Shown in pieces: positions 36,701-48,000 of a DNA stretch of 64,000 nucleotides. The DNA comes from Hymenolepis diminuta (lineage: Eukaryota > Platyhelminthes > Cestoda > Cyclophyllidea > Hymenolepididae). The stretch is from positions 1,395,591-1,459,590 of the forward strand of contig CAADRB010000023.1 of the NCBI GenBank assembly GCA_900708905.1. Reading direction: 5' to 3'. The translations under genes were made by a program, and so were the position numbers. The notes beneath the pieces were generated by a model. That model was not told where the DNA came from and made no database searches. It saw only the letters and a program-made list of their open reading frames with translations. Within the stretch, counting starts at the first letter, position 1; each line of letters starts with the position of its first letter.

Positions 36701-39676
36701 CCTTTTTTTGTGTGAATTTTCAGGGAAAATTGACGGCATTACATTTCATTGTTATAGCTAGGTTTTACAGCTTTTTAATGTGGTTTTGTTTTTCAGCCTT
36801 GATAGGTCTACCCCACCAAGGAGATTGCTTTGTGGCCGTTTAATTTGTTTTAGCCATTGTTTTAATTGCTTTCTTCCTAGAGTTTATTATCATCTATTTG
36901 TTTAAAAGAAGACTCGTTGTAGGAAAACTAGGTGGGTATTTCGTACTAACCCAAAGGCGAAGTACTATTTGTTCAGGCTTTGGGGATTTTGTGACCCACC
37001 TTTTTGCACGTCGTGGCACTGTGAAAACTTGATTCTAAAAATTGGTCTTTTCACATTTTAAGCATGTTATCAGACGTCTTTGGTAAAATACTGACACTAA
37101 TATTGGCCTGGTTCCACGGAGACGGTTCTTTATCACTCCTATCATGGTCGTTGATGCTGCTTTGTTTTTCTTTATTGCAATTGATAGATCCACTCTAATA
37201 TAAGTTTTCTCACTAATGGTGGAGTAGCTGTAGCAAATTCACTTGATATTATCAGGTAACACAGTTTCAGTACCTCTCGTTCTATGGTTTAAATATGCGC
37301 CCAAAATCTACAGTGTCTTGTGGGTGGTTATTTTCATCTTCTTTCAAAGAAGGCGTGCATTCAAATGACCCATTTCTTGGAGAGCAACTGAAGAGTGCAT
37401 ATTTTGAGATGGTGCAAGAAGTTTATTTGTGTCAACCATGACAACGCCAAAAATACATTTTAATCAAAAGAGAAACGTTAAAATTTCCAATAAGAGGGAA
37501 TAGGAAGTGAGGTGGAGTAGAAGTCGAGAATAAGGCCGAGATATCATGAAGTCTTATTTAAATTCATTTTCTGTGTTCACTGTGCTAATTTTTCAAAATT
37601 CAGAATTTGATCCCTACTGAGTTCTGCTATGTTCGGAGCTCACTGACTAATGGAGTAAATTTTTTACTTTGATACATCTGCCTTCTTAACATGAAAGTTC
37701 ATTACAGTTTACTCAAAGGTTAACTCTTGTGATATACTTAAGGAGTCACTAATGCTGATTAATTTAAGGTTGTTTTATAAAGTTGTTGAGGGAGCACTAG
37801 GGTTAGGTCGATTATCTGGGATCATACTGTAAATACCTCGCAGAAGAAACGTTAGTGATAGCATTGCAATTTGATAATGGATCAGAGATTGGCACCGGTG
37901 GATAATCAACCTACTTGCAGCAGATTAATTTTACTTTTAATGGAAAATCTATTTACATCTGTTTGTTCATTTACACATTATACTGCTAGCACTAACGAAT
38001 GGTATCATTTGAAAGAGATTGGTCTGTGGATTTTATGGTTTATTTCCAAAAAGATCCATTTCATTTTAGTTATGTATCCAAATGGACTTATCAGTGCTGG
38101 GTGTATGTTACGTTTAGTCAGCAAACATTTATTCGAATTTTTTGGAATATTTTTTTCTCAGCCGCACAATTGGGAAAGACGTTTTTAATATTTGAATTAT
38201 CCAAATACAGCAAATTTTAAGCAACTGGAGTCTGTGACGGACACGAATTTGTCCGAAATTACACTTCACTGTATAAGAAAGTAGAATCGTTTCTTTCATA
38301 ATATATGTGTGTTTTCTTTCCTATTCCTGCTGAAATATGTTCCAAGTTTAGGCAAATATGCCCATATTTCTTGGGAATGCAAAGGTAGAGTCACTCCTAT
38401 TGGTGCTTGGGATTCGCGAAACAAATCCTGCGAGTTGGCTTCTTACATGTTATATCCCTGAAATGGGTCTTCTCTTATTACTTAGTCTATTGTTATCTTT
38501 AATACCTTTTCGAAAAGATTAGAACTACGAACAGCTCAGTTAAGTTGCTTTTTATCATTGAGTACACAGGCTTGCACATCTTTGAGCAAGTTCACCGATG
38601 GTGTATTGATTGCAAAGGTAGTTTTGAAACCCATAAGAAGTCACTCAGTGATCTAGAACGTTGAAGACAATTCTCTGAGGTTTCTATTTCTATTAAATAA
38701 CTGTAAAAATTTATTTTAACTCCGAGTGCGTTACGTAATCTTGTGTAAGTCACATGTGGATTTGGGGTTTTTCCTTTGCAAGTATTGTCCTAGCAGGAAT
38801 TCTTTTCCACACCTATTGTGAGGCAGAATATCGGCAGTAGATCTATTACCACACATGTTTGATTTCAAGAATTGTCTGAAATGATTATTGACTGGTGTAA
38901 TAATAATTTCGAAAGCCCATTTAAGAAAGTGTTTTCAAACACTTATCAGCGAGACTCGAATTCTGCCACAGCCTGAATTAACCAGTGCGGTTTGGCCGTT
39001 CTTCTCACTGGGTATGTGCCTGAGAGACTCGAACCCTTGACCTCTTACTAGGAATATACGGTAGCTGGTATATGCTTCTCTTGTCTTTGAACTAACTATT
39101 GCACAATCCTGTTGTCACTTTGTATAATGTCGTGAACTGTAGATATGCTACCATTTTAATTTAAGTAGCACCACCTATCATTCTTAAATTCAAAGCGTTA
39201 AAAGTCGTCATGTTAATTAAATTTTTTTATCACTGCTTTAATTTTGTGTTTACATTTTTAATCATTTTCGTTATTACCTTTGGCAGATCAATCATAAAAG
39301 ACAGTAAGATAGTTTTAGTTGAGTGGAAACAAGGAGAATAAAAGGAACCTTACTTCATTCTAACTATGGACTCAAGTAGTCTGTTCAATGTATTAGAACT
39401 TGAAGTTCCAAAATTAAAACTCCAGAGCCCTAGAATTCAAGGCAAAATGTTTGAACTGATAAGTCATGGATTGTTTTTTACATGGCAACCGTTCCAGAAT
39501 CGTTCTTTTTGACTAATGGAATAACCTTGCTATTTGAACAGAAGAGAATAAATTTACAATTCTTTTCGAGGATACGATCTATTAACTGATGAATTTTGTT
39601 TGTAGGTGCTTGGCCAGTGTTGATCGACGAGTTCGTAGAGTGGGCCCGTCCTTACATCATCTCTGGCGCCAAATAA
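33778..39676 (+). CDS. DCUN1D1: DCN1-like protein (defective in cullin neddylation, DCUN1D1/2 type)
   Basis: Seven exons: 33778-33786, 34067-34259, 34343-34514, 34588-34724, 35511-35593, 35667-35763, 39606-39676. They total 762 nt (253 aa; human DCUN1D1 is 259). The N-terminal UBA-like part reads ILRKFLSISQSDEKTAISCL and NNWKLE. The PONY/DCUN1 domain has LNPASRLVLILAWKFGART, CDSIESLQKRLP, IAYMDLLLRGRFVHLDLWFK, SKDTWDLLLAF and AWPVLIDEFVEWARP. The three DAD-patch residues that bind the cullin WHB domain (human Asp211, Ala235, Asp241) are present as D208, A232 and D238. The N-terminal Met-Glu resembles the N-acetylated, UBA-bearing DCNL1/2 group, not the myristoylated DCNL3. The protein acts as a scaffold E3 component promoting NEDD8 transfer to cullins by UBE2M. 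Intron 5 uses a GC donor; the last intron is 3.8 kb. A Pumilio-type TGTAAATA lies at 40,012 in the probable 3' UTR. Confidence 0.96.
35764..39605 (+). other. Large last intron of the DCN1-like gene
   Basis: It separates the exon ending at 35,763 from the terminal exon at 39,606. Apart from the SINE-like copy at 38.9 kb, no gene was recognised. A 105-codon open frame at 37,871-38,188 has no motif and starts without an ATG. Confidence 0.7.
38899..39060 (-). mobile_element. tRNA-derived SINE-like repeat, copy 4 (in DCN1-like intron)
   Basis: Starts at a TAATAATAAT end and contains AAAGCCCATTTAAGAAAGTG, AACCAGTGCGGTTTGGCC and TCTCACTGGGTATGTGCC. On the minus strand it has a perfect B box, GGTTCGAGTCT, within AGAGGTCAAGGGTTCGAGTC. 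This copy best shows the tRNA T-arm. Confidence 0.68.
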
Positions 39677-40090
39677 TCTGCTAACAGCTGAGGATCCGGT
39701 GACTAACAGCATCTTTACACACTTATTCTGTGTGTGTGCGTGTTACAATTTATTCACCTCTCTCTAAATCACTCTGCTCTCAGCTTTTTTCCCGACTCTC
39801 CACCACCAGTTGACTTTCAGTTGTCCCTCTCCCTCTTCCCCCTTTCTCCCACCCTCTGTATATGCACACATAAACACTACCGGCGAGCTTATTGAAGAGA
39901 GCCTTTCGATTTTCGTGTTGCTTCATTTGATACACTAAGCCTAGCAGCTTATTTTTTATTGTTCTACAACTCTAATAGTAGTTGCAACCCAGGATTTAGA
40001 CGAGATGGCTATGTAAATAGGTATGTACATGAGCTAGCAAACCGGCGTTATGTAATTGGGTAGGAAGCTAACATGAGGATGAATAGCCAC

Positions 40091-40260
40091 TAATAATTCC
40101 CAACTCCATTTAGAAAGTTGTTTTCTAACATTCGTGTTGGGTAGAAGGGTAGCAACATTACCCCTTTTTAGTGAAGAATTCAAAGTCCGTCATCCCTTCA
40201 TTGAACGGACTCCTGCCTTTGTATGTTAGTGTACGGTCTGCAGGCGTAGTGACAGATCCA
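40091..40260 (-). mobile_element. tRNA-derived SINE-like repeat, copy 5
   Basis: AATAATTCCCAACTCCATTT and AGAAAGTTGTTTTCTAACAT match copies 2 and 4. The tRNA-like half is more diverged or rearranged beyond about 40,170. It lies about 0.4 kb after the DCN1-like stop codon. Confidence 0.55.
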
Positions 40261-40299
40261 ATCTAGGCTACTCTTTTACCACCTATGGTCATGGATATT

Positions 40300-42280
40300 C
40301 CTAACTACAATTTCCCAAATTCGGGTAGGAGAGGGCTCGTAGCTCGCCATCACAACAACAATTCCCGTTCTGGAACAATTTTATATACCTCCATTCGTTG
40401 AAATATTTTGACTTGTTATAGTGAGTAACTATAAATTACCTAAGGAGCTCAATTGTTTGTTACATACTGCTAGTAAATAGCATTAATAAAGGAGAATGAT
40501 TACATATATCCTAATTTAAGAAATAGCACTGAAAAGTTCTAATCGTAAATAAGGTAACGAGGCTTTGTCCTCCCTATGAAAGCAGAAAAAATAAATGTAT
40601 CGTTTCATCAATATTAAAGTATTTTTCCAGAGATGCGCTTCCCTTTAAGGCAAACATTTTATTGTATTTTCAGGGCTGTGTTCTCCATCCTTCTGTTTAC
40701 CAATTACCACTGATCATCAATAGATAACCATATTCGGTTGGATAGTCTTCTGGTTTTCCGAACTCAAATGTAATCCCGAAATGTGACGATGTAAAAGGAA
40801 AATAAGTGTTAAATGCAATTTATCTTTAAATATAATGATTAAGTAATACTATCTCTCCGTTAGAGTGAGATGCGGCTTTTGACCTATGTGTACTTGTTTA
40901 TTTTGTTCACTTCGACATACATTTGCCTTTCTTCGATTTTCATGCCCTTTCATTCTTCATCAGGTCCAAACTGCGTGCTCTTGTTCTTGATATCCATTGT
41001 AGCGTCCATCTTCTTTTTCCGACTCGCTTGAATGGGCGAATACGTACGATTACATACGTTCGACCAAATGTGTTTGACGTTCAACATAATACCTAGAAAG
41101 GAAAAGAAGCCATTTGCGGAGTGAAAATCTTCCACATGTCCAAAAAGTACATGAGTCTATGTTTTTTCATGTTTTAATCTTTTTATCACCGACCACTAGG
41201 CTTAATCCATTACTTTATTCTATCTTTTTATTCTTCGCAATCTTGTCGTCAACAGTTTCATTGAGTTGGATAATCCTACAATCATTGTTTCGAATCATCT
41301 AAAAGTAGCAAATTTTAAAGTGATGTTTGAAAAGAGAAAGAAGTCCAACGTTGTTTCTCATACTTCTCGCACTTCGCATTGTTGACCATTACGTGTGAAA
41401 GCCCGCTTTTTCTAGCACTTCTTTCCGATTTCCATTCCTCCGGATTTTGGTGTTGAAATCGACAGTAAATGGAAAATGAAAATCAGAAGGATGAAATATT
41501 ATAGCAACGAAGTCATTGTGCAAAGCAGTTTTAATGCATATGACGACGTTAACACAAAGAGGAGAAAAAAAATTATCTCTCAAAATTATTTAAAATAGTT
41601 TCAGTGAAGCGAAAGTTGAAAATTAGCTTCTCGACAGGATAAGGGAAGTCTTTACCATTTGGATTATTAGATGGCAAATGGTCGTCCAGAAACAATACTT
41701 GGGATTCTGTAGATTGGTTAGATGATTCGTTGTTCTTGAGATTAGTAGACCCATAAAGTTGTACAGTTGACCGTAAAATACAGCTTACGGATGGAGGGAT
41801 GAATCATACGCAGAAAATGATGAAAACGATCGAAAAATGGGTCAAAGTGGTACTCGAATTATGCTAATTGGTAAACACAGGTTTGGAATTAAAATTATTA
41901 TCTGCTCAAAACTTTATTTTATTCTAGTTTTGGACGGATACAAATTATAACGAATTTCCATCATCGTGACTTGTCTAATAAATTTGAATGAATAACAGTT
42001 CCTATTAGAAAAGTTCAAATTTTAAATAAACAAGTCCTTCTAAATTTGATTTGAGATTAGTTTTCGGCTCTAAAGCAAACTTTCCGATGCCTATGATAAA
42101 CAGGAAAATTTCTGCTGTTTTATCTTCGTATTTACATTAGTCGGAAGTGTTTTAGCTGGCATTCTGATTTATTTCTTATTCGTATCTGAATATCTGTTCT
42201 AGAAAAATCTTCCTTGAATGAACGGATGTGTGCTCGATTTCCTTGAAAGTTATTTAAATTTGTTTATTTAATTTTCGTTC
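40300..42280. other. No gene seen
   Basis: Intergenic AT-rich DNA between the DCN1-like gene and the plus-strand ankyrin locus. Possible N-terminal ankyrin exons were looked for and not found. A candidate polyadenylation signal AATAAA lies at 40,485-40,490. Confidence 0.45.
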
Positions 42281-42282
42281 AG

Positions 42283-43963
42283 TTATCGACAGGCACAAAC
42301 TCTGCTAAAGAAGTCGGTGAATGTGAATGCAAATAACATGCGTGCCTTCATGCCTCTTCACATGGCAGCTGGATAGGGACACCAATGCATTCTCTGGACC
42401 GTTACTGACGCCGGGGCACGCTACTCAAAAGGGCATCGTTCCTCTAAACTCCACCACCTCGGGCTCCACCGTCCGCATCAACCGGCTCGTGTCTGCCTCT
42501 TCTATTCTTAATAGTACCTTCATTAAAACGACTCCAAAGTTGGATCTTACAAATCTCTCGTCGTAAGACCCCTGATTTGAATTATTAATATGCCTCCATG
42601 AGTAAAATACTATTCTCAGTGGTCTCCATATATCTCCGAATATTTTATTCCTAAGGTAACCTAGGTTACAATCATTAAAAAAATTTTAACATTAGTTACG
42701 CTGCACAAATTACGCCTTGCCTTCTGGAACTGTCATTATTTGTACTTACGTCGTGACCTTTAGTATGACCGACATACCCGTGACCAACGCAGCACTTGCA
42801 AACATTCTCTGCTACTCATTTTATATACGCTTATATCTTTGATTAAGATGACCGGAACACTGATTCAACATTCTAATTTCATCTCATCATTTCTTACCGC
42901 ATTTTGGTAGGTTGAGTAAGAATAGAAATTCAAGAAGTCATCTATCGTAGGTATGGAACAGTTCCCATCGACCCTTTGCAAATGAATGTCAGGTGAGAAG
43001 GCACTAGCGGATCTATCACCACAAATCCAAAGATAATTTGCTAACTGGTAGACTCACTTGTGTTGATGTGCGCCACAAAAATCAAATGGAAATGGGATTG
43101 CCGTGATATCACATGAATGAGTGTCATGAAGATTCTTCCGTGTGGAAAGCAAGATAATGATGAAAGAAAGGGATTGGTCTGAAGGAACCTCAACCTTAAA
43201 AACCAGCTGACCTGATGATTCTGGAGGTCAGATGGAAGAGGGTTTAATTGTCTCTCACCTCTACTGCCTCAAAACCCCCTGAAAGGTGATCATGTTCGCT
43301 CTTAATGAAGTAATGAGCTTTTACTTCCTATGATTTTAGTTGGTTCTCTAAAATAAAAAGTAGAAATGCTTTCTGTGCCCTGCCATGAGAAATTAAGTAA
43401 ATAACATTCATCTCCCATTCTCTTATATTTAACTCTTTGAAGGGCTAGAGTATCGAAAGAAGCTTAAACTATGTGAACAACCACTGGCCTCTCTCTTAAA
43501 AGGGTCTTTAATGGTTCTACTCTCTATTTTGAAGCTGCCAACATTTATTGATTATGTAACTTTTACTGGGTGTCAAAAACTGCAATGTCTGCTCTTTTCT
43601 TCTTAATGGTAATACCTATATACTACCGCGATTTCCGAAAATATATCCATAATGCAAACTAGAGGACTTCCTGTTTTCCGTTAAAATTGAAGGATGCTCA
43701 TGGAATTACTCCACTCCATATCACTGCAATCCCCAATCCCGTAAGTTACGTTTGTTTGAGTACGGAATCGGTGGAGAAAACACTAAGTTACTCGACTACT
43801 TTACTTTAAAAGAGTCTGGCACAAGAAGACGCAATCAGTTGCCATGAGACTTATGATTGTAGTTCTCCATGGAGCTGCTAAACCGGTGGATCTTCTCCTC
43901 CTCTACCAACAAGATCTAGAAGAAGCTTTGATTAGTGGTCATTTACTTTCCAGAATTTATTGA
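42283..43963 (+). pseudogene. Ankyrin-repeat gene remnant, plus-strand copy
   Basis: Separate exon-like pieces carry ankyrin signatures. 42,283-42,383, after a TTCAG acceptor: AQTLLKKSVNVNAN, MRAFMPLHMAAG, then TAG. 43,500-43,560: VFNGSTLYFEAANIY, then an in-frame TGA. 43,693-43,740: DAHGITPLHITAIPNP with a good GTAAGT donor. 43,829-43,963: VAMRLMIVVLHGAAKPVDLL and QQDLEEALI, ending in TGA. A second open frame, 42,371-42,566 (LDRDTNAFSGPLLTP ... NLSS), overlaps the end of the first piece in another phase. No single frame joins the pieces without stops. The locus is paralogous to the minus-strand locus at 45.1-50.5 kb. A functional gene with unrecognised exons is less likely but possible. Confidence 0.6.
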
Positions 43964-44656
43964 TTTTCATTAACAATAATTATTGACATTGGTTAAGGAC
44001 GTGTGTGGTGTTGATAAATTAAGTCCAAAAGCAAATGACCTAAGATTGTTAGAATTTAATAAGGTAGAGTGCTGTTGAAGGAAACCAAAATAGGAAGGAA
44101 ATGCGTATCACTTCAAAAGGACTTATAATTGGTAGGTATCTTTTACCTGAAAAATGATCATTATTGAAACTGAGATAAAAATACATATAAGAAACAATAT
44201 AACTTTGAGCCTGGTGTAGGGTTTCGTTTTTTAATTCGAGGTACGTCCTCTTTGCTTTGAAATTTGATAGTAATTAATTAATCTGATAATGTTCATCTTG
44301 AACTTTTGAATTAAGCAGTCAATAAATAAATCAAATTAATAATAATAGTAGAAAATGAGTCAAAATATGAAAAATGTAAGGGTAAACATATCAAGCTTCC
44401 TTTACTATCATCGCGATTTTTCACCAAAAAATATTTGGTGCTATTTCGTAGAAAATCGGTTTCATAATTTAGGTATTCTACCGAACAGATATAAGACTGG
44501 TTACTTAGTGGCTTATTGATAGTGCGCATGGAGGAAGAAGTTGTATATCAGTTGGAGGGAAAAGAGAGCAAATGCAAGCAGGGTTGTCTGATGGATTATA
44601 CAATAAGAACCAGTTTAAAATGGTTATAAGAAGATTATACATTAATCCATATAATC

Positions 44657-44671
44657 TATATATATATATAT
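44657..44671. repeat. (TA)n microsatellite
   Basis: Seven TA dinucleotides in the spacer between the two ankyrin loci. The rest of the spacer (43,964-45,095) shows no supported gene; a 120-codon minus frame at 44,505-44,867 lacks motifs. Confidence 0.9.
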
Positions 44672-45095
44672 CGGGCTTTTGTTTTTGTTCTATTTCGGGC
44701 GAGTAAGTCACTGAGATCTTAGCAAATACTGCACTCTGCATTTTACCGAAAACGAAAGCAGAAACGAATGAAAACAACGTTGACATCTCCAAATGCATAA
44801 AATTCTTTTCAAGACCAAAACAGAACATCTGATAAATGAATCGGCTATGCCTCAATGTTTTGCGCATGGGAGTTACGGCAGTACTGCTATTTGATCACTC
44901 AAAAAGCGAGAAAGTTCCTTTTAATATATAAATCAAATTCTTCATATTGCTATATTCTTCCTATAACTATTTGAAAAAATTTCCCTTAACCATCCTATTT
45001 AAACATCTTCACGAAGATATCGAAACCACAAGGGATGATACGGTGTACTTTTATTTTTTTATTGCTATGTTCAAATAACTGACTCAAATGTCCGA

Positions 45096-48000
45096 TCAGT
45101 ATTGCACTCTTCTTTCCAACTTCATTACAGTAGCTTTGGGAATGCGCATTTTATAAACAACTTTATGGGACGCAAAAATCATAAATTTTATAAGTTGTAG
45201 TTTTACTTCATCAGTGGCGGGGGTAATTTGCAATAAGGGACAATCTTGCCTGTAACAAAACAGAATCTTCCATTTAGAGAATGCAAAGCAAGACTGACTT
45301 CCTTGAATACCATTAAGAGGGGAAGGAAAGGTATCACAGGGCTTGACATCCAATAAAAGTTACATAGTCGATAAATATTGGCAGCTCCAAAATAGAGAGT
45401 AAAACCATTAAAGATCCTCTTTGGAGAGAAGCTAGCGTTGTTGACTCAGTTTAAGCCCCTTTCAATGCTCTAGCATTTCGAGGGATTAGATGTAAGAAAA
45501 TGAGAGACTTATGTTTTTTATTTTCCTTTACTGGACAAAATGTTTTTCAACTTTTCATCACCAAGAGGTATCTAAAAGCATATGAAGTGAAAATTCATAA
45601 ACGGGTGCACATTACCTTTTAAGGAATCAAGAGAATGCTTCTTCTTCTAAGCTAAAGAATCATAAGTTTAGCTGCTTTTTTCAGGTTGGGATGCCTTCAG
45701 TCTTATCCCTTCATTTTATTATCGTATCCTTTATTTAGTGACACGCCTCCATTTGATTTTGCACCCATCCTCTTTTCACATAGGTTCTGTGGCAGATCAT
45801 TTTTGGGTTTGTGATGATCTATTCGCCAGTGCCTTCTCATCTCACTTTCATTTGTGAATAGTTAATGAGAACTGTTTCACATCGAATATCAAAGGCTCCT
45901 CGAATTACTTTTCTTATTCAGGCCCTCAAAATGTGGTAAGAAATAACAAGATAGAATTGGAGTTAGTGGCTCAGTGTCCTCTTCGTCTTTTACCGAAGAC
46001 ATGAGTGTGTATAGCGAGTGACTAAGAGAGAGTGTGCACTGGTGGCGTATTTGTCAGCTTGTGCATCTGTTATGCTAGACATAGCTGATGCAAGATAATG
46101 ATAGTAAATGTAAGTTATTATGTATTTTTTTAATGATTGTTACGTAGATTAATTAGTAATAAACTAATCGGAAATATTTTAAGACTACCGCGTTTTCACT
46201 CGGTAAGTTAAAAACCTCAAATTAAGGGTCTTACCACAAGAGACTTGCATGCTTCCACCCTTAAAAGTCATTAAATGCAGGGCACCCTTAAACTGCATAA
46301 TACCACTGCTTAAAGCCTCGAGAGCTCAAAGGAACTAATATCCTTCCATTCCCAGTCTCATACGAAGTACGAAGTAAAATCATTAACTCTTTACAACATA
46401 AAACCCATATCCATACAGCTACCGATTAATGCGAAAGGAAATGCCAGTTTGCCAGTTTCTTCACTCAAAGTCAGAAAAGCTCCAGCCTGTAATAGATGAG
46501 AGGCACATTTTCCCTCAAGTGACCTTGACATTCTAAGAGCCCAGACCTGCCTTAAGAAGTATTTTGACAGCCTCTACATTACTCAGAGCTGGTGATTGAT
46601 GAAGAGCAGTTTTGTCTTGCTTCTCAACAAATTTGACACGATACACCATGAGTACATCGCAAAAGTGGTCTCAAACGGAAACAGGACAGAGAACATAGTA
46701 GTTTAATAACTGAAGTGTGCGATTTTTCTGCCGCTAACATGAGTGTTTTACACCCATCTTTGTCCCAGGAATTTACCTGATCTGCAAAGAATGAAACATA
46801 AGAGTTAGAATAATTAGGACTTGCAATTAAACTGAAAGGCATTTGGACTTTATTCCAAGTGGGGGATACTCCTTCGCCGAGTGCTGAAAAAGAAAGTTAA
46901 CTACAGAACTATGATCCAGCTGCAGAAAAGTATATAACTAAGGCAATTTGACTCCGCCGTTAGTTAGATGTAATGGTGTTTGATTAGAGATATGTACATA
47001 ACATGTGAGAGAAGATTTTAGGATCACGCTATGGGAGCCATGACATGCGAATTGGTAGCCGGTTTGATTTCTCTGAGAAATTTCGCTGCCAGTCCACAAA
47101 TAAGAAGACTTCGGCTCTATGACTCCTATGAAAAGTCTTCCAGATTCTCTTACCCTAGATATTCTTTTGAGTCATCAGATTCCAAGGAGAATTAGAAAGA
47201 AAGCTTACACAAATTAATGACCAAGGAAAATCGATCAGGTTTGACTGGAATCTCATGACAAAAACACCAAACAACATCAATTCCTATCTTTAAGAGCGTT
47301 AAGAGAATTCGAGCGAAAACACGTTGAAGTGCTAAGTTACTAATTGTCCGCATAAAGAAAGCCATCGTTCTTTCATCATGAACGGGATCACTATTCTCCA
47401 CCCACAACCATAAACGATTTCCAACTGCACTGAGTCTCGTAAAATGCAAATATGGTTCGAACGTCACATTTCAGAATGCCTATTTTGATACTGAGATCGG
47501 ATTCAACGCGAGTCTCTTCTAAAGACAGTTTGAAAATTCAGTAGCATATATTCTTCAAGCTGAGAAGAATTAATTATCTCGATTTCCATGAATCAAATTG
47601 CCCTATCCTTTCCCTAAACTATTTCCTCTTTGCTGTAGCTGTGCTTTTGCTTGTCCGAATAGTATACTTTTTGCTGTTTGTACATATACTGGTAATACAT
47701 TGAGTCAAACTTAAAGCTGTATGATACAGAACTCTCCATCCGTGGACATCATCCACAGATGCCTACTCAGTCCAAGAGAATGAATAAGTGAACAGGAATT
47801 AAGCGTTTTCTGAGAGACTAGTGTCGCAGTGTAGTGCAGCAGAGTGTGTCCAAGGGGTCCGTGAATAGCCACATGAACATCTAGTAAAAAAGACAGGATG
47901 ATGGAAGGGGTGATGGCTATCCCCGTCCCGTAAATCTGCATCAGTTTTGCTAGTACTGCCATTTTCTTTGGTTTCTTTAACTTTGACTTTCGTCTTTTGA

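Noticed and set aside
37871..38188. 105-codon frame in the DCN1-like last intron
   Set aside because: No ATG start, no motif, lies in an intron; chance expectation.
44505..44867. 120-codon minus frame in the ankyrin spacer
   Set aside because: Composition is random-like with a TA microsatellite inside and no ankyrin pattern.
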